Assembly (NCBI GenBank): GCA_025093985.1
Contig: JACAAK010000008.1
Coordinates: 248,001 to 312,000 of the forward strand
From: Calvatia gigantea
Lineage: Eukaryota > Basidiomycota > Agaricomycetes > Agaricales > Lycoperdaceae
Direction: 5' to 3'
Length of the DNA stretch: 64,000 bases
Positions 1-11,666 of the stretch are shown here, in pieces (position 1 is the stretch's first letter; every line of letters begins with the position of its first letter). A program made the translations under genes and the position numbers. Below the pieces are notes generated by a model. It made no database searches, was not told the DNA's origin, and worked only from the letters and a program-made list of their open reading frames with translations.

Positions 1-2203
1 GTCCCTCCCGACACAACCTCTCTCCTTCGGCCAGGTCGGGTGTCTTGAATTCTCGGTAGGACTTTAAATCATGGTTGATTTCCCAATACCAGAAAATCGA
101 CTTCGAATCATATCCTACAACGTATAATCCTGACTCGACCCGACCTTTGGGTTTGAGAAACGGAGAAGTGGGGTTATGGGGTCGAATGATATTCCTCTGC
201 CGTTGTTTTTCGACGCCCTTTAAACATTATTAGTAGCTGTTTCATTCTACATGTTGTAAGACACGAGCTCACTTTCTTGAACGAAGCGACATCGAATTTC
301 GAAAATTCCCCAGGTTGAAGCCAAAAAAGTTGAGTCCTGTGAACGTACTTGCGTAAACCGGCACATTGATACAATCTCGTTCGGATCCTGTCCTGGTCCG
401 GGAAAAAGATTCTGTTTATGCCTATACTAACATATAAGTGTTTGCGAAAATCGAAATCAGCTCCGAGTGAGAGGTTTCCGCCATCGATACGGCGATAAAT
501 CCAAGCTTCAATGAGGGAGTTGATCAATTCGTTCCCATATGGATAAGAAAGGTTGGATGCTGAATCGGCCGCGCCAGATGCCCGGACCAGCCCTAGATGT
601 AGAGGCGTTAACTTGGCAAGAATGTCAAGATGGAGTAAACACACCCGAGCCTTGCCAGCAGTGGCGTTTTTCGAAATGTTGAACGAGGTTCCCCTCCCGT
701 TTGTCAAGATATTCATTCAGCGTCGTGGTTTTGATACAATAAATGCCAGAACGACGTGGATCGAGAAGGAAATCCTTGAATGACTTATGATAGAAAGAAA
801 TGGTTCCACCAAGTGAACTCCGGATGATACGGTATGCTTCCGCCGTAAGATGTGGGTTTGTTTGAAGATATGAACAACGGGTGTCGATTGTAGGATCAAG
901 TTCTAGAGCTTTGCGTTGGCGCTGAAAATGAACCACAGCGTTCAGTTGGTTACAGGCGGCTTCAAGCTCAACTTTGGATACACCTAATTTGTTGGCGATA
1001 ATCACTGCGCCAGGAGTTCTGCCCCAGCATAGGACAGCAAGCAATCGGTGGATGATGGGAAATATTTTGACGGAGATGCGTTGCATAATCAGCATATAAA
1101 ATGCATCCAGCTCTGCAAAGGTAGGTTCAGTGGTAACGTTGCGCCGATTGTTATTTGAGATTACGGCAACGACTGCACGTAACAGCTCCTCAGGGTTAAG
1201 GGAATCTGGTTGACCAACGAATCGAAGGACTGTTCTGGCATAGATGAATAATCCACCTGCAGCGAGGATAAGCTTCCTCATATCGCTATGAGATGGCCAC
1301 AGGGAGGTTATCAAGACATTCCGACGCCGAAGGATATTCTCAAACCCGGCCTTGAGGTAAAGTTCGATGTCTCCATCAGCATCGCGTGAGATCGGAAGTA
1401 CGGTCTTGTGACAGAGCAAGGATATGTCAGCCTTGGAAAACGTGGCTTCAATATGGGGTTCAGGCCGACTGAAGAACGCCCAACACAAAGGAGTAGCCCC
1501 CTCACAGGCAGCGGCAGCCACTATTTCAATGATCTCACACTGTGCGTCCTGGGTCTCACACTCGTCCAGGCCGTCAACGAACACGGGGATCCTCTCCCCA
1601 ACACCCTTTCCCCTTTCCCCTAGCTCCTGCAATGGTTCAGCAAGGAGTCCCCAGAACTGCGTTTCCATCGATTTACTGACGAGTGTCTTATTGCGACGTA
1701 TCTTCCTGTCAATGAGGTCGTGATAGTCGGAATTGATAGTGGCGAGCTGGTGTGCAATCGAAGGAAAGAATTTCTGGTGCTTGTTTCGCCCATTGATGGA
1801 GAAAAAGAATGCCGGGCAGTGTGTACCCTTCCGCTTGAGTTTCTCTACACAGGTCTGGGCTACAGCAGATTTTCCTACTCCGGCTGGTCCTTTCATCCAG
1901 TATATAGGTGAGGGTGTGCTACCGACGGGGGGAAGAGCCCACTGAACGATATCTTCAACGAATTCTTCACGTGTTCCAGGGAAGCATCGGGGAGGCGGAT
2001 CGCGAGCGGATGAATCGTGGGCGGCCTCAGGAATTGATGCTTCGAGTAAGATGTCGATACCTGACTCATACAGAGGGCAGATCAGTCCAAAAATGCATCA
2101 GGTCTGACCGAGCCATACCAGTCGGTCCAGTCGAGTAGTTGTTGGTGGTGGCACTTGTGAACTGGCCACCATTGATTTTGACCTTACTTGCATTGCTGAA
2201 CAT
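1..2203 (-). CDS. NLR1: NACHT-domain STAND NTPase, intact, 3' end cut by window edge
   Basis: Predicted fungal NLR-like signalling NTPase. Spliced model on the minus strand: exons 2119-2203, 645-2060, 273-592 and <1-217, with GT...AG introns at 2061-2118, 593-644 and 218-272. Exon phases (1, 1, 0) agree, so the frame is open throughout; about 30 nt of the last exon lie outside the window when compared with NLR4. Exon 1 encodes a short leader starting MFSNASKVKINGGQF. Exon 2 holds the NACHT core: P-loop GPAGVGKS, Walker B FVDGLDE, sensor-1-like FFSRPEPH, and the segment ISFYHKSFKDFLLDPRRSG. Exons 3 and 4 encode a C-terminal region of about 180 residues (with FWYWEINHDLKSYREF) that I cannot assign to a family. 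By analogy with STAND proteins it should be cytosolic and switch on nucleotide exchange; the ligand is unknown. The start was chosen because the other full-length copies begin at the same place. Confidence 0.85.
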
Positions 2204-2304
2204 AGGTAATGATCGGAAGCGAGGAGTGTTCGTGGGGTGTTGATGTAGGTGGTCGCCAGTTAGAGGAGGGAGACATTAACAAGTCACAGCATTCGGCCCT
2301 ATGT

Positions 2305-2314
2305 CTAAAAATAG
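2305..2314 (-). promoter_or_regulatory. TATA-like element of NLR1
   Basis: The minus strand reads CTATTTTTAG about 102 bp upstream of the NLR1 ATG. The same element recurs at a similar distance in front of most other copies in the array, which supports a core-promoter role. This is inference from conservation only. Confidence 0.5.
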
Positions 2315-3006
2315 CCTCAAAGTATCAAGTATATTCAGAGTTTGAACGGTGATGGTGGGACGAGACAGTGTGCCCCTACCCATTCCCGCATCGCATGCAT
2401 TTAGGAGGGCATTAAAGTTCAAGTTGCGGCTGGGTGTACCCTCGGAAGGGTGGCCGGGGGCCATGCAAGGTGGCATGGGGGAGACTGGAAGTATTGTCGT
2501 CTGGTCAGTCACAATGTCTTAGAATAGATTCAATTACTCGTTATAAATGCTGGCGCTTTCTTGTGAAGCTTACAGCCGTTCGTTGGTTGATAAAAGAACC
2601 TAGATGGGTATCGTGACGCCGATAGGGATTTCGTGACACGCGGAGGTGTTGTCTAATTAAAAATGCAATCATGTTCCGCTTCTCTTTCTCCTTCTACTCA
2701 TGCGGCCCCCAGTCGATGCGACCGCACCACCTCGACAACGACACAAACAGGTGTCCGTTAGGGTTCTCAGAGGTGGTATGATTCGACGAGTTGTACAATG
2801 TGCCCCCAAATCGGCCGAGGTATGTGCCGAGACCTTTGCGAGGAATCGTCCCCACCGCTCAACAATACCATGCACGCCTTACTTTCTATATTCACCCCGA
2901 GAACAAATCCATACTGGGGGTTTGCATATCTCTTCTCACCGATCTCACCCCTTACTCCACTTTCTGGGTTATTATGTGTTCATGGTCGTGTTCACTCCCT
3001 CGGCAC

Positions 3007-3048
3007 CAGTGGGACCTTGTCAAAAATCAGTGGGACCTTGTCAAAAAT
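3007..3048. repeat. 21-bp tandem duplication
   Basis: Two perfect adjacent copies of cagtgggaccttgtcaaaaa plus t. Confidence 0.9.
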
Positions 3049-3215
3049 CAGCGGCTCGGCGTCATTGCTGACGTCGTCAACATATTTCGGGTTTCTATTT
3101 TTGTTCTTCCGTTGTTTCAGTGTATTCGTCGTAAATAGTCAGTTTGAATTGCCTCGTAAATAAGTGTACATTAGGTCTTTTCACTTATACGTAGTCTCCT
3201 GTATCTGTGGGGTCC

Positions 3216-3301
3216 ATTCTCTTTCCGTGGACCTCAGGTTCGTACCGCCTGTATCTGTAACTAGTTTTCTCTCTAATTAATTCTCTTTCCGTGGACCTCA
3301 G
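3216..3301. repeat. 22-bp direct repeat spaced 64 bp apart
   Basis: Identical 22-mers at 3216-3237 and 3280-3301 (core ctctttccgtggacctcag). A shorter shared string, cctgtatctgt, lies at 3198-3208 and 3248-3258. Possibly the trace of a local duplication or of an old LTR; no termini were found. Confidence 0.75.
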
Positions 3302-4981
3302 TCCACTGTAAAAGTCTACGAACATCATCGTCGCCTACACTACGCAACTACGAAAATATGTCGCGTCAGACCTGACAGCAGGTCCTGGATTATGTGCTCC
3401 CCAAGGTTGGCTCAGGATCTCTTTCTCGTTTTCCTCGTTTGTTGGTCTCTGCATCCTGAGCTTCTGCAACTCTCTAATCCAACGTGATCCTGTCCATTCC
3501 TGACTTCATGGGCGGCGATTTGCAACCGGCTCCGGAAAACTTTGGAACTCGGGTTGTACTTGACGACATGCGACAGTTCATACCGCACCCGCAGAGGCTG
3601 AAGAAAGGAAAGTGCCGATTATTATTCCGTAGCACCTGGGCCGCGAGGCCCAACAAGCAATTCGATCATTGGCGCAGGAGAACCAGCTCGTCAAGTCTCA
3701 ATTGAAGAGGAGCCGAGTGGGACGCTTAGGACTTCAATTCTCTGCGTTTTTCCGCTTCAGCGCAATACATCCCGCACCATCCGTACCTCACAAAGGGTAT
3801 TAAGGGGCAGGGGGAGCAAAGTACGTTCATCATCCATTATCTTCAGACAAATTCAATCCGGATGACCTTCCCCTTCCGTCTTTTGTCTTCGCCTTGTTTT
3901 CAACCTGTCTCGCTCTGATCTCATGACTCGCACTCCAACAAATCGACCATAAACTGGTTACTGCTCCAAGCAATACAGCACCACCATTTTTTCGGCAGCA
4001 GTCACCAACATCGTCGGGGTTCTACAGTCACCTCCCTTGCCGGCGCTTTCAGCATCATCCGTCATCGTTGTGCCAAGCTACGCAACTTCAGGGGGAATAC
4101 CCTATGCTCGCTGACCCAACCTCTGATGCGGGCGGCAGTTGGTGAATCCAAAGGGAATTGGGTTCATGGACGTTCCCGAAAACCCGGTTGCACTTCACCG
4201 CCAGTTCCTCAGGGCACATAAAATCGGGGCAGTGTTACCCTAACATACTCATACACACACGTTATCTTAATAGCTCAAAAATCAACCTACGATTGTTAAA
4301 CGGACCGAGCCACTCCAATACCATCGGGATAAGTCTTTTAATCTGTGAGGCCGTCCATTTTGCACTTTTGCAGGTACCACGGTTTGTTCCACGCAATTCC
4401 CCGCCTGCTCATATATTTTCCACCCTACCTCTCCATACGTCAAATGCGCTGGACCAACATGGTCATTGAGAATCAGCGAGTTAATCGAGGCCAGTATCCC
4501 TCCCCAAGTACAAGGACTTACGGAAGTAATACGAATTTGTGCACATCACGATTGAATATTATGGAAGATCAGCTTCCTCACCAGCTCAAAATTTGCAAAA
4601 GTAGTTGTCATCCGTGCTCACCCAGAGATCGGGAATCCACACCGATATTTCAATGGTTACGAGCCATAACTTTATATTTATACTTCCCCCTTGTTTAGGT
4701 GGTAATAATCACAAGCAATTTCTACTGGTGCATCACGCCCATGTCTACGAGCAGTAATGACCCTGAGAGGATGCTTGACCATCACCTCAGCAAACGATTT
4801 ATGGAACTTTTGCAGATGAGAGATATTATCCTACCTACATTGCATGATGAGTAACTAATTTGCCCAGATATCGCGTCAAGGGTCTGAGAATGTGTAGTGC
4901 CATGCCAGCAAAGATAGTCCCCCCCAGTTGCTTTCTCTTTCCTACTCCTACTTTCCATAAATCCGACTACAACGACGTGTT

Positions 4982-6303
4982 TTAGGTCGCGCTTTCAAGA
5001 TCCATCATATGAATGCCTGGGTTCATGATTTTACTTCCCCCCTTTGTCGTGACCACTGCAAGATCAGATGCAGCGGAGAATTTTCCGTTATTGCCTGTTT
5101 TCTCAAGTTTTGTTGCGGAGATGTCATTGCAATGGATAACTGATTCGGTGTCATGCATTATAGTTGTTCGTCCATGAGTGAACCTGATAGATCCTAGGGT
5201 TGTGCGCTCGTTGCGGTCAAATTCCGAAAATTGTCGATCGCGTCGTGCGGAGGAGCGGTAAATGATAACGTTGAATGTGATCCCGGCTGTTTGTAAGGCC
5301 TTTAAATTCTGTCAGACAATTCTGGGACGCTCTACATACTCCTACTTACCATGCTACTCGAAAGATACAGTGCGTTACCTTCCAACGCATAAAGGAGGGT
5401 ACATGACAACATCATCGTTGTGTACACTGCTCCAGATTCCGCGATCACCCGGATCACTTTATGCAAGTGGCGGGGTCGGTGTGTTTCGCTTCGGTCGAGG
5501 TATTTCTCGGTTTGCCTTTCCACATGCCAAATACGCCAAATCAGAATACCTGCTAGAGTTGGTGTGGTTGGATGAATCAAGGGTGTTACTTTACTCACCT
5601 GTAGTAAACACGTTCTGGACAGCCGTGACCCCAAAGAAAGCTATCCACCAGGAGAGGCGCTCTGGGGAAATTTGGTAGTCTTGATGAGTTGGAACCCATG
5701 TCAGGGTTGACAGGTCTTTCCCGAATGCAACCAGTCTCGCCGCAATGAAGAGACTACCCAGGTACAGAGTGAGAGACGGTAAAATAACTCGCCATCGCCG
5801 ACCATACACAATCCAACATCTGTAGAGCTGTTCAATGGTTTATCATTCCCTCGTCATTTAGGGGAAGGGGGGGAACCGCACTAAGACAAAATCACCAATA
5901 ATTACGACAATAATCTGATCTAAAGACTTAGACACATTTAAGAACACAGCCAGGAAGTGGAGATTTAAACACTTACCCGAACAGTGTTGACCCAATCGAT
6001 ATTGTTGGGCTTCAGGAATACCAATTTGCTTGGGGCAAAGTCCTGGTTGAATATGTAGGAATTGAATAGGACTCCAATCGCCACATTGAATGTGCAAATA
6101 ACGAAAAAGGCCAGTGTGGCGAAGGCCATCACCCAATGAATTTCCTGTAACCCGAGCCATCTCTCTTCTATGCCACTGCCTGTGAGGAAGAGAGTCTGAA
6201 TACAGAAACAGAGAGTCACAATATATATGCCATAGAAGAGTGTCTCGAATACGTTTCCCAGAAGTTGGGCTGCAGTTAGGCGGAGTGTGACCTGAGCCAG
6301 CAT
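4982..6303 (-). CDS. Multi-pass (about seven-TM) integral membrane protein, Agaricomycete expansion family
   Basis: Minus-strand gene of five exons: 5977-6303, 5882-5926, 5599-5827, 5350-5552 and 4982-5299. All introns are 46-54 nt with GT...AG ends, and the spliced frame encodes 373 aa. The protein is dominated by hydrophobic segments: LLGNVFETLFYGIYIVTLCF near the N-terminus, then WVMAFATLAFFVICTFNVAI, IIVVIIGDFVL, VILPSLTLYLGSLF, WWIAFFGVTAVQNVF, SGAVYTTMMLSCTLLYAL and GITFNVIIYRSS. A polar tail of about 85 residues follows. YRCWIVYGRR and the ESG segment before the late helices are typical of a large family of uncharacterised seven-helix membrane proteins in mushrooms. The molecular function is unknown. 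The start at MLAQVTLRL was chosen over an upstream in-frame ATG (6319-6321) because the family begins just before the first helix. Flanked by NLR units but not part of the repeating module. Confidence 0.8.
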
Positions 6304-7032
6304 GGTGACAATGCAACACACAGGAGAGGATGGAGGAGTATAAGAGGAATTGAGTCACTATTGCGATCAATTCCTTACTGCGGAGATGATCATTGGCCAT
6401 ATTCTGTGTCGAGTTGTTTCAAACCAATAAATCAGTATGAGTATGACATCTTGAACATCCATCACTTCCGGAACTCTCTAGATATCATACACAAATAGAA
6501 ATAGTGTTTTGCGATGTACACAGTTGCCTCAAATGGCACCAAAGCGTCCTAAATCTGGATCATCTACAACATGTCAAGAACTGGAACGAAAACGTACAAG
6601 CAATGTCTGGAGGCTAAGTGATTGCTATCATGGTGATAACAATGGGTATGGATGTCCTACCTCCCCTTGTTGGGCCCACTCATCGGAAGCGATTCATGCG
6701 GACCACTTTCTACCTTGCGCCCACCTCGGAAGACGGCGAGGGAATAAACACATGCCTCCTTTTCACGAGGAGTCACAATGAACTCTCCCCAGAGCATATT
6801 TTCTGTCGGGGAGTAAGCCGTTCCCACACGCCTCAACTTTGTTGTCCTTGGGAAACATGGCAAGCACATCGGGAGGTGACCTATTTTTTTCAAAAATGGT
6901 GCGCCCTTCGCACAGCAGTGTATCTGATCACACGTTTATAAATGCCTTAGCCAAATAATAACCAATTTACATTGTGTGTCAGTCCGCGGGACACCTTGAA
7001 ATTGTTGAAGCTTCGATTAAATTTCGGAACAA
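6304..7032. other. Upstream region of the membrane-protein gene, no assigned gene
   Basis: A plus-strand frame at 6,509-6,781 (starting MRCTQLPQMAPKRPKS) and antisense frames of similar size are open, but none shows a recognisable domain and they overlap each other. I do not call a gene here. Confidence 0.45.
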
Positions 7033-7310
7033 CAATGAGCATCCCCCTGGACTGGGAAGGAGTCTGGGTCGCATTACCGAAAGAAATGATTGGTGGGACG
7101 AAAATGATGGGAAGGGGGGGGTAGCAACAGACGTGGATGGTCACTGATGTGGGAAGCATGAGAATTGATAATAATATGATGAGAGTTGATAGTAATATGA
7201 TGAGAGTTGATAGTAATATGGTGAGAGTGGCTGGCGTTGGAGAGGGGGATGAAGTGGTGGACAAATATGTTAGGTATGTCTGGGATAGGCAAAATTTCGA
7301 CGACCAATGA
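7033..7310 (+). pseudogene. VPS36 relic V1 (C-terminal tail only)
   Basis: A plus-strand frame ending YVRYVWDRQNFDDQ stop at 7308-7310 resembles the C-terminal tail of the other VPS36-like copies (for example YVWDRQTFDF at 11.6 kb). It ends about 155 bp before the NLR2 stop codon, the position a VPS36 tail occupies in the other modules. It contains an internal 21-bp tandem repeat. Too short to be functional. Confidence 0.55.
7158..7220. repeat. Three 21-bp tandem repeats
   Basis: Three adjacent units of atgagarttgatartaatatg (r = a or g) at 7158-7178, 7179-7199 and 7200-7220. In the plus frame of V1 each unit adds seven residues (MRVDSNM-like), so the expansion keeps frame. Confidence 0.9.
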
Positions 7311-7466
7311 ATGGTATTGATGTGATGTTAGATGAACAAGTGATTATATCAGGAGAGAGCACAATCATTGTAGCAATGCAACGGCCCAAGTACAACGTCC
7401 CAGCTGGTTTCAGTGTCAATTGCCCGCACTGATCACCTTACCCATTCCCCATCCGGCACAGCTTCT

Positions 7467-9762
7467 TCACGTCTTCATACGCTTGTTAGTTATTGACCAA
7501 ACCTCTCCCCCATATAACCTCTCGCCTTCAACTAGATCGAGTGTCCGGAGTTCTCGGTAAGTCTTCAAATCATAATTGATTTCCCAATACCAGAAGATCG
7601 ATCTCGAATCACGTCCTATGGTGTATAACCCCGATTCGACCCGCTCTTGCGGCCTATCAGGAACAAAGGCAGAAGTAGGGTTATAGGGTTGTACGATACC
7701 CTCCCGCTGTTGTTTTTCAATGACCTTTAAATGCTCGTGAGTTGCTATGTGAGTATGCAAGTTATCATGCGCCACGGCCTCTCACCCTTTTGAATGCAGC
7801 AACGTTGAACTTTCGAAATTCGCCAGGTTGGATCCAAGCGAGGAGGGTTCTATCAATGTACTTGCGGAGGCCGGCACACTCATATAGGGTGTATCGGCTC
7901 ACGCGTTGGCTTGACGATAAACCTCTAGCTATGCTGGCGGCGATGTATAGTTGTTTCCGGAAATCAAAGTCCACTCCGGACGGTTTGCTTTCGCACGAGA
8001 TACGGCGGAAAAATAAAGCCTTGATGTACGAGTTGATCAGTTCATTCTGATGAGGATAGGAAAGACTGGTTGCTGAACTAGACGAGTTGGGTGCTTGGAT
8101 TAGCTCTAAAGGCAGTGGAGGTTAAGAGGGTGATAGAGTATGGAGGTGAAGCGAAGCATACCTGATCCCTGCCAATAGTAGCTCTTCTCGCAGTCAATGC
8201 CTAACGCCCACTTCCGCTTCTCGACGACTTCCCTCATTGCTGAGGCGCCGACATAGTAGACCCCAGAACGGACCGGGTCGCGAAGAAAATCCGAGAAGGA
8301 CTTGTGGTAAAAGGAAATGGTACCGCCAAGTGAAAAACCAATCATGTCGTGTGTCTCCAGTGTGAGACCGGGGTTAACGTGCAAAAATGAGCGGCTGGTA
8401 TCGATTGCAGGATCGAATTGGAGAGGTTTGGGCTGCTGCTGGAAATGGATCACTGCGCTCATCTGGCTACACACGATTTCGAGCTCCACCCTCGAAATCT
8501 CTGACAGGTTTGCAATCATTATTGCACTGGAGTAATTACTCCTGCTCAAGATTCCAAGTAGTCGGTGGATAGTGGGAAACATTTTGGTTGGGATGCGTTG
8601 CATGATCAACGTATAAAACGCGTCCAATTCTGCGAAGGCAGGCTCTGCAACGGTACCACTTTGGCGGTGTCTTGAGATTAGAGCGATAATCGCGTCCAAC
8701 AACTCCTCAGGGTTAAGCGAATCTGGTTGACCGACGAATCGAAGGAGTGTCTTCGCGTAGATGAATAATCCACGCGCGGCGCTCACAAGTTTATCCATAT
8801 CAGTGTGAGATGGCCACGGAGAGTCCATCAAAACATTACGACGTCGAAGGATATCCTCGAAACCCTGCTCTGAGGTAAAGCTCGATATCCCGGTCGGCGT
8901 CACGCGAGATCGGGAGAATGGCCTTGTAGCAAAGTGGGGAAACACTGGCCCTGGAAAACGCGGCCTCGATATGAGACTCGGGACGACTGAAGAATGCCCA
9001 ACATAAAGGTGTTGCGCCCTCACGGGCTGCGTTGGTCACGATTTCAATAATCCCGCGCTGCGCATCCTGACTCTCGCATTCGTCGAGGCCATCAACGAAC
9101 ACCGGAATCCTCTTTCCAACCCCTTTCCCCTCTTCCTCTAATTCCCGGAGCGGTTCGACGATCAACCCCCAGAATTGCGCCTCCATCGTTTTGTCAAGGA
9201 GGGATTTGTTACGACGGATCTTCTTATCGATGAGGTCATGGTAGTCGGGGTAGACGGTGGAGAGTTGGTAAGCGATGGAAGTGAAGAATTTGTAGTGTTC
9301 ATTCCGCCTATCCATTGAAACAGCTTCGTGTCGTCCATTGTTCGAAAAGAAGAATGCAGCGCCCAGTTTCTTCGACTTCTGGAGCTTCTCCACACAGGTC
9401 TGAGCAACGGCAGATTTACCCACTCCAGCTGGGCCCTTTATCCAGTATATAGGTAGCGCAGTGTCACCGACGGCAGGGAGCGCCCAGTTGATGATATCCT
9501 CGACGTATTGTTCACGAGTACCGGGGAAACATCGCGGAGGTGGATCGCGAGCTGAAGAGTCGTGCGCAGCCTCAGGAATGGATGCTTCGAGTAAGGCATC
9601 GATGCCTGATGCAAGGTAGTACCGAATCAGTTCAGCCATCAGTTCGTCATGGTTGAGTTAACTGTTAAACCTACCACTCGGCCCAGTCATATTATTGACG
9701 GTTAGGTCAGTCAAGTGACTGTTGTTGATGACGACGTTCTGAGCATTGGGCAGGAGGGGCAT
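7467..9762 (-). pseudogene. NLR2: NACHT STAND NTPase with a single +1 frameshift
   Basis: Exons 9675-9762, 8162-9605, 7786-8105 and 7467-7724, introns 56-69 nt. Exon 1 starts MPLLPNAQNVVINNSHL. P-loop GPAGVGKS, Walker B FVDGLDE and FFSRPESH are intact, as is the C-terminal WYWEINYDLKTYRE segment. The only lesion I see is one extra base near 8865-8867 (plus strand reads ccctgctctgagg; siblings are one base shorter), which breaks the frame after IELYLRAGF and would remove the second half of the protein. All splice sites are intact, so this is either a very young pseudogene or a consensus error. Length otherwise matches NLR4. Confidence 0.8.
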
Positions 9763-9878
9763 TATTAATTGAGGACTCGTCAGTGGAATGTGCAATGGGC
9801 GTCGACTCTGGCAAGAAGAGGGCTACTGCAGTTGCGGCGAGGAACACGAGGCTAAAGCTGTACTCCAGGAACCTCAGT

Positions 9879-9888
9879 CTTAAAATAG
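9879..9888 (-). promoter_or_regulatory. TATA-like element of NLR2
   Basis: The minus strand reads CTATTTTAAG 117 bp upstream of the NLR2 ATG, the same spacing as in the sibling copies. Confidence 0.45.
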
Positions 9889-10189
9889 TTTAGCTGTTGA
9901 TACGTTGATGGGGGTGAAGTTTGGAGTGTCATGTGTGTGGTAATGCAGAGAGAGTTGGAAGTGGCTTACACTGAGTTGGAGCGACAATATGTGAATTAGT
10001 TTTGATATATTGTGCAGGGTATTGCGGACGGGTGCGTGAGGTGAGAAGCCAGAGAGAGATGGGGGGGTAGTACTAAAACGACTGGGGAGGACCCGGATGA
10101 CGGCAAGTGTCGTACTACGTGCTATCCTCAGCGCTCAGCGCTCAGCCTCCTCCCGTTACGTGATAGGAACCACGATACCTACGTTCCTC
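9889..10189. other. NLR2 upstream region, no gene seen
   Basis: Array-specific intergenic DNA with a short cagcgct iteration near 10,130-10,145. Comparable sequence recurs near 32.7-32.9 kb and 41.0-41.2 kb, so it belongs to the duplicated unit. Confidence 0.5.
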
Positions 10190-11010
10190 TGGGAACGTCA
10201 GCCAAACAGTGGCGCGCACAGAGACATAACTGACGAAATCCTTTAACAACTGGGACTCATATTCGAGGTCTTCCCCATAAGGGGGCTGGAAGCCACTGTA
10301 CTCATTCTCCGCCTAGCGCACAATTGAGCACATGTTTCTCATACCAACAATGATCCTTACCTGGACGAGGATAACTGGACCGCGGTTTGTAATTTGATTC
10401 TTGGCGATAACCCCTCCGACAGTCTTGATATAGGGTTGATAAGCCTCGACATAAGATATATTGACAGTTCTCCAAAGTCCTGGTGTGTATATGCCGCATC
10501 CTGGAAGTCCACCGCCAGCAGTCTCCGCATTGATGTAGGGACTGGAATATGTTTGCTCAAATCACAGTCCGTCCCGGTACAAGTATTCTTACCCCAGGCG
10601 CACGATCACGTACAAGCCTACCTTCTGTACAGCGTCGAAGAACGGTTGTAAGTCCCGGAAGCCTTCAAATGATATTTCTCCACGTTTTGGTTCGAGAATC
10701 CCCCAGTGAACATAGATTGATACCGCGTTGAAGCCCACGGACCTAAACCCATTTCCAAGAGGCGCGAGAGCCTTTATAACAAGACATACTTGATTTTCTG
10801 AAGAACATCAAGATGAAGGCTCTGAACTGGGTTTCTATTGGAGGGTGTCAGATACATTATCTTCAGTCTTGGATCTTCGTCACAGACCGGAATGGATGGA
10901 CCTCTCCACTAAATATCATGAGACGTTTTCCATTTATTTTGAGCGAATATTGGTCCCAGGTTACCTGTATCGACCAATAATTGAGGTGAAAGAGATAATA
11001 AAAAAAGAAA
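10190..11010 (-). pseudogene. GH35 beta-galactosidase, 5' fragment
   Basis: Reading right to left on the minus strand: [15 protein letters not shown] and FSGEVHPFR (N-terminal GH35 strand), then GFNAVSIYVHWGILEPKRG, FEGFRDLQPFFDAVQKVGL, PYINAETAGGGLPG, AYQPYIKTVGGVIAKNQITN and GPVILVQ, with an intron before NEYSGFQPPYG. The glutamate of NEYSG aligns with the GH35 acid/base residue. Typical short introns are still recognisable. Homology stops near 10,190, after roughly the first quarter of a usual beta-galactosidase of about 1,000 aa, and the junction after FSGEVHPFR does not splice in frame. GH35 enzymes are usually secreted and release terminal beta-galactose; this fragment cannot. The neighbouring sequence continues as array DNA in paralogous units that lack the fragment. 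Confidence 0.7.
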
Positions 11011-11429
11011 TAACCCACGATATCCTGTAAGCCCGTCGACGACCCCTCCACGTCCTGGCGAGGAAGGTTGATGGAACCTTTGATTCCAGACCTCGGCCGT
11101 GGCACGGCCACATACCACGATGACCCCCGCCCCACTTTTCTGAGACGTTACTATCATAAGTAATATTCTCAGAATAACCACACAACAACAACCGTCGCTT
11201 TTGGGCCATGGAATCTGATTCTCAATCTCTGACAACGGTGGAGTCTGGGCCAACCCCACTGATGCAAGCCTCGTGCATCCAACCTCCGATGGCGCTCGCG
11301 TGTTCTACTTTGTGGCCAATTTTTGGAAAGTCCGACATAACAGTCTTCGCACAGTGCCCCGTATCCTCGGCCATCCTCGGAACATCGTAAATTTGTTCAA
11401 AGTAGTTACTAATGCGAGAACCGGGAGGC
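11011..11429. other. Array repeat segment without assigned gene
   Basis: Sequence around 11,210-11,400 recurs near 32.93-33.07, 41.27-41.41 and 47.2-47.34 kb, always between an NLR 5' side and a VPS36-like relic. No continuous reading frame is shared between the copies. Confidence 0.5.
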
Positions 11430-11666
11430 GGCTAGGGGAAAAGAGTAAAGGTCGCGTTGGCGAAAGAGGTGACCGGAGATACGGAAATAAGAGGTGAGGT
11501 TATGAGAGATGGCGTGGAATGTATTATTTGTGATCAATGGAGTCGAGAAGTTAGGGTAGGCTCGTTCTCAGTTGTATCTGCTGCGTATGTTTGGGATAGA
11601 CAAACGTTTGATTTCTTAGTCGCGAATGTTATTGGGTATTTTTCGATAGCATGTGCTTTGGTTTAG
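11430..11666 (+). pseudogene. VPS36 relic V2 (C-terminal part)
   Basis: The plus-strand frame AKEVTGDTEIRGEVMRDGVE... ends with a tail containing AAYVWDRQTFDF. These match the end of V5, the fullest copy, and the last winged-helix region of Vps36. Nothing of the GLUE/NZF part or first winged helix is present. It lies about 170 bp before the NLR3 stop, facing it. Confidence 0.6.

Larger units (their letters stand above)
2315..4981. other. Intergenic stretch without a recognisable gene
   Basis: Between the NLR1 promoter and the membrane-protein gene I see only short open frames with no family signature. The longest, on the plus strand at about 2,700-3,138 and 3,484-3,705, have unusual composition and no recognisable motif. 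The interval holds two short direct repeats, listed separately, and pyrimidine-rich tracts. Confidence 0.5.

Noticed and set aside
1408..1945. Open frames on the plus strand opposite NLR1 (and similar ones opposite NLR4, 5, 7 and 9)
   Set aside because: They recur only as antisense shadows of conserved NACHT exons and show no family signature of their own.
7158..7220. CRISPR-like array
   Set aside because: The 21-bp units are directly adjacent with no spacers, and the DNA is fungal.
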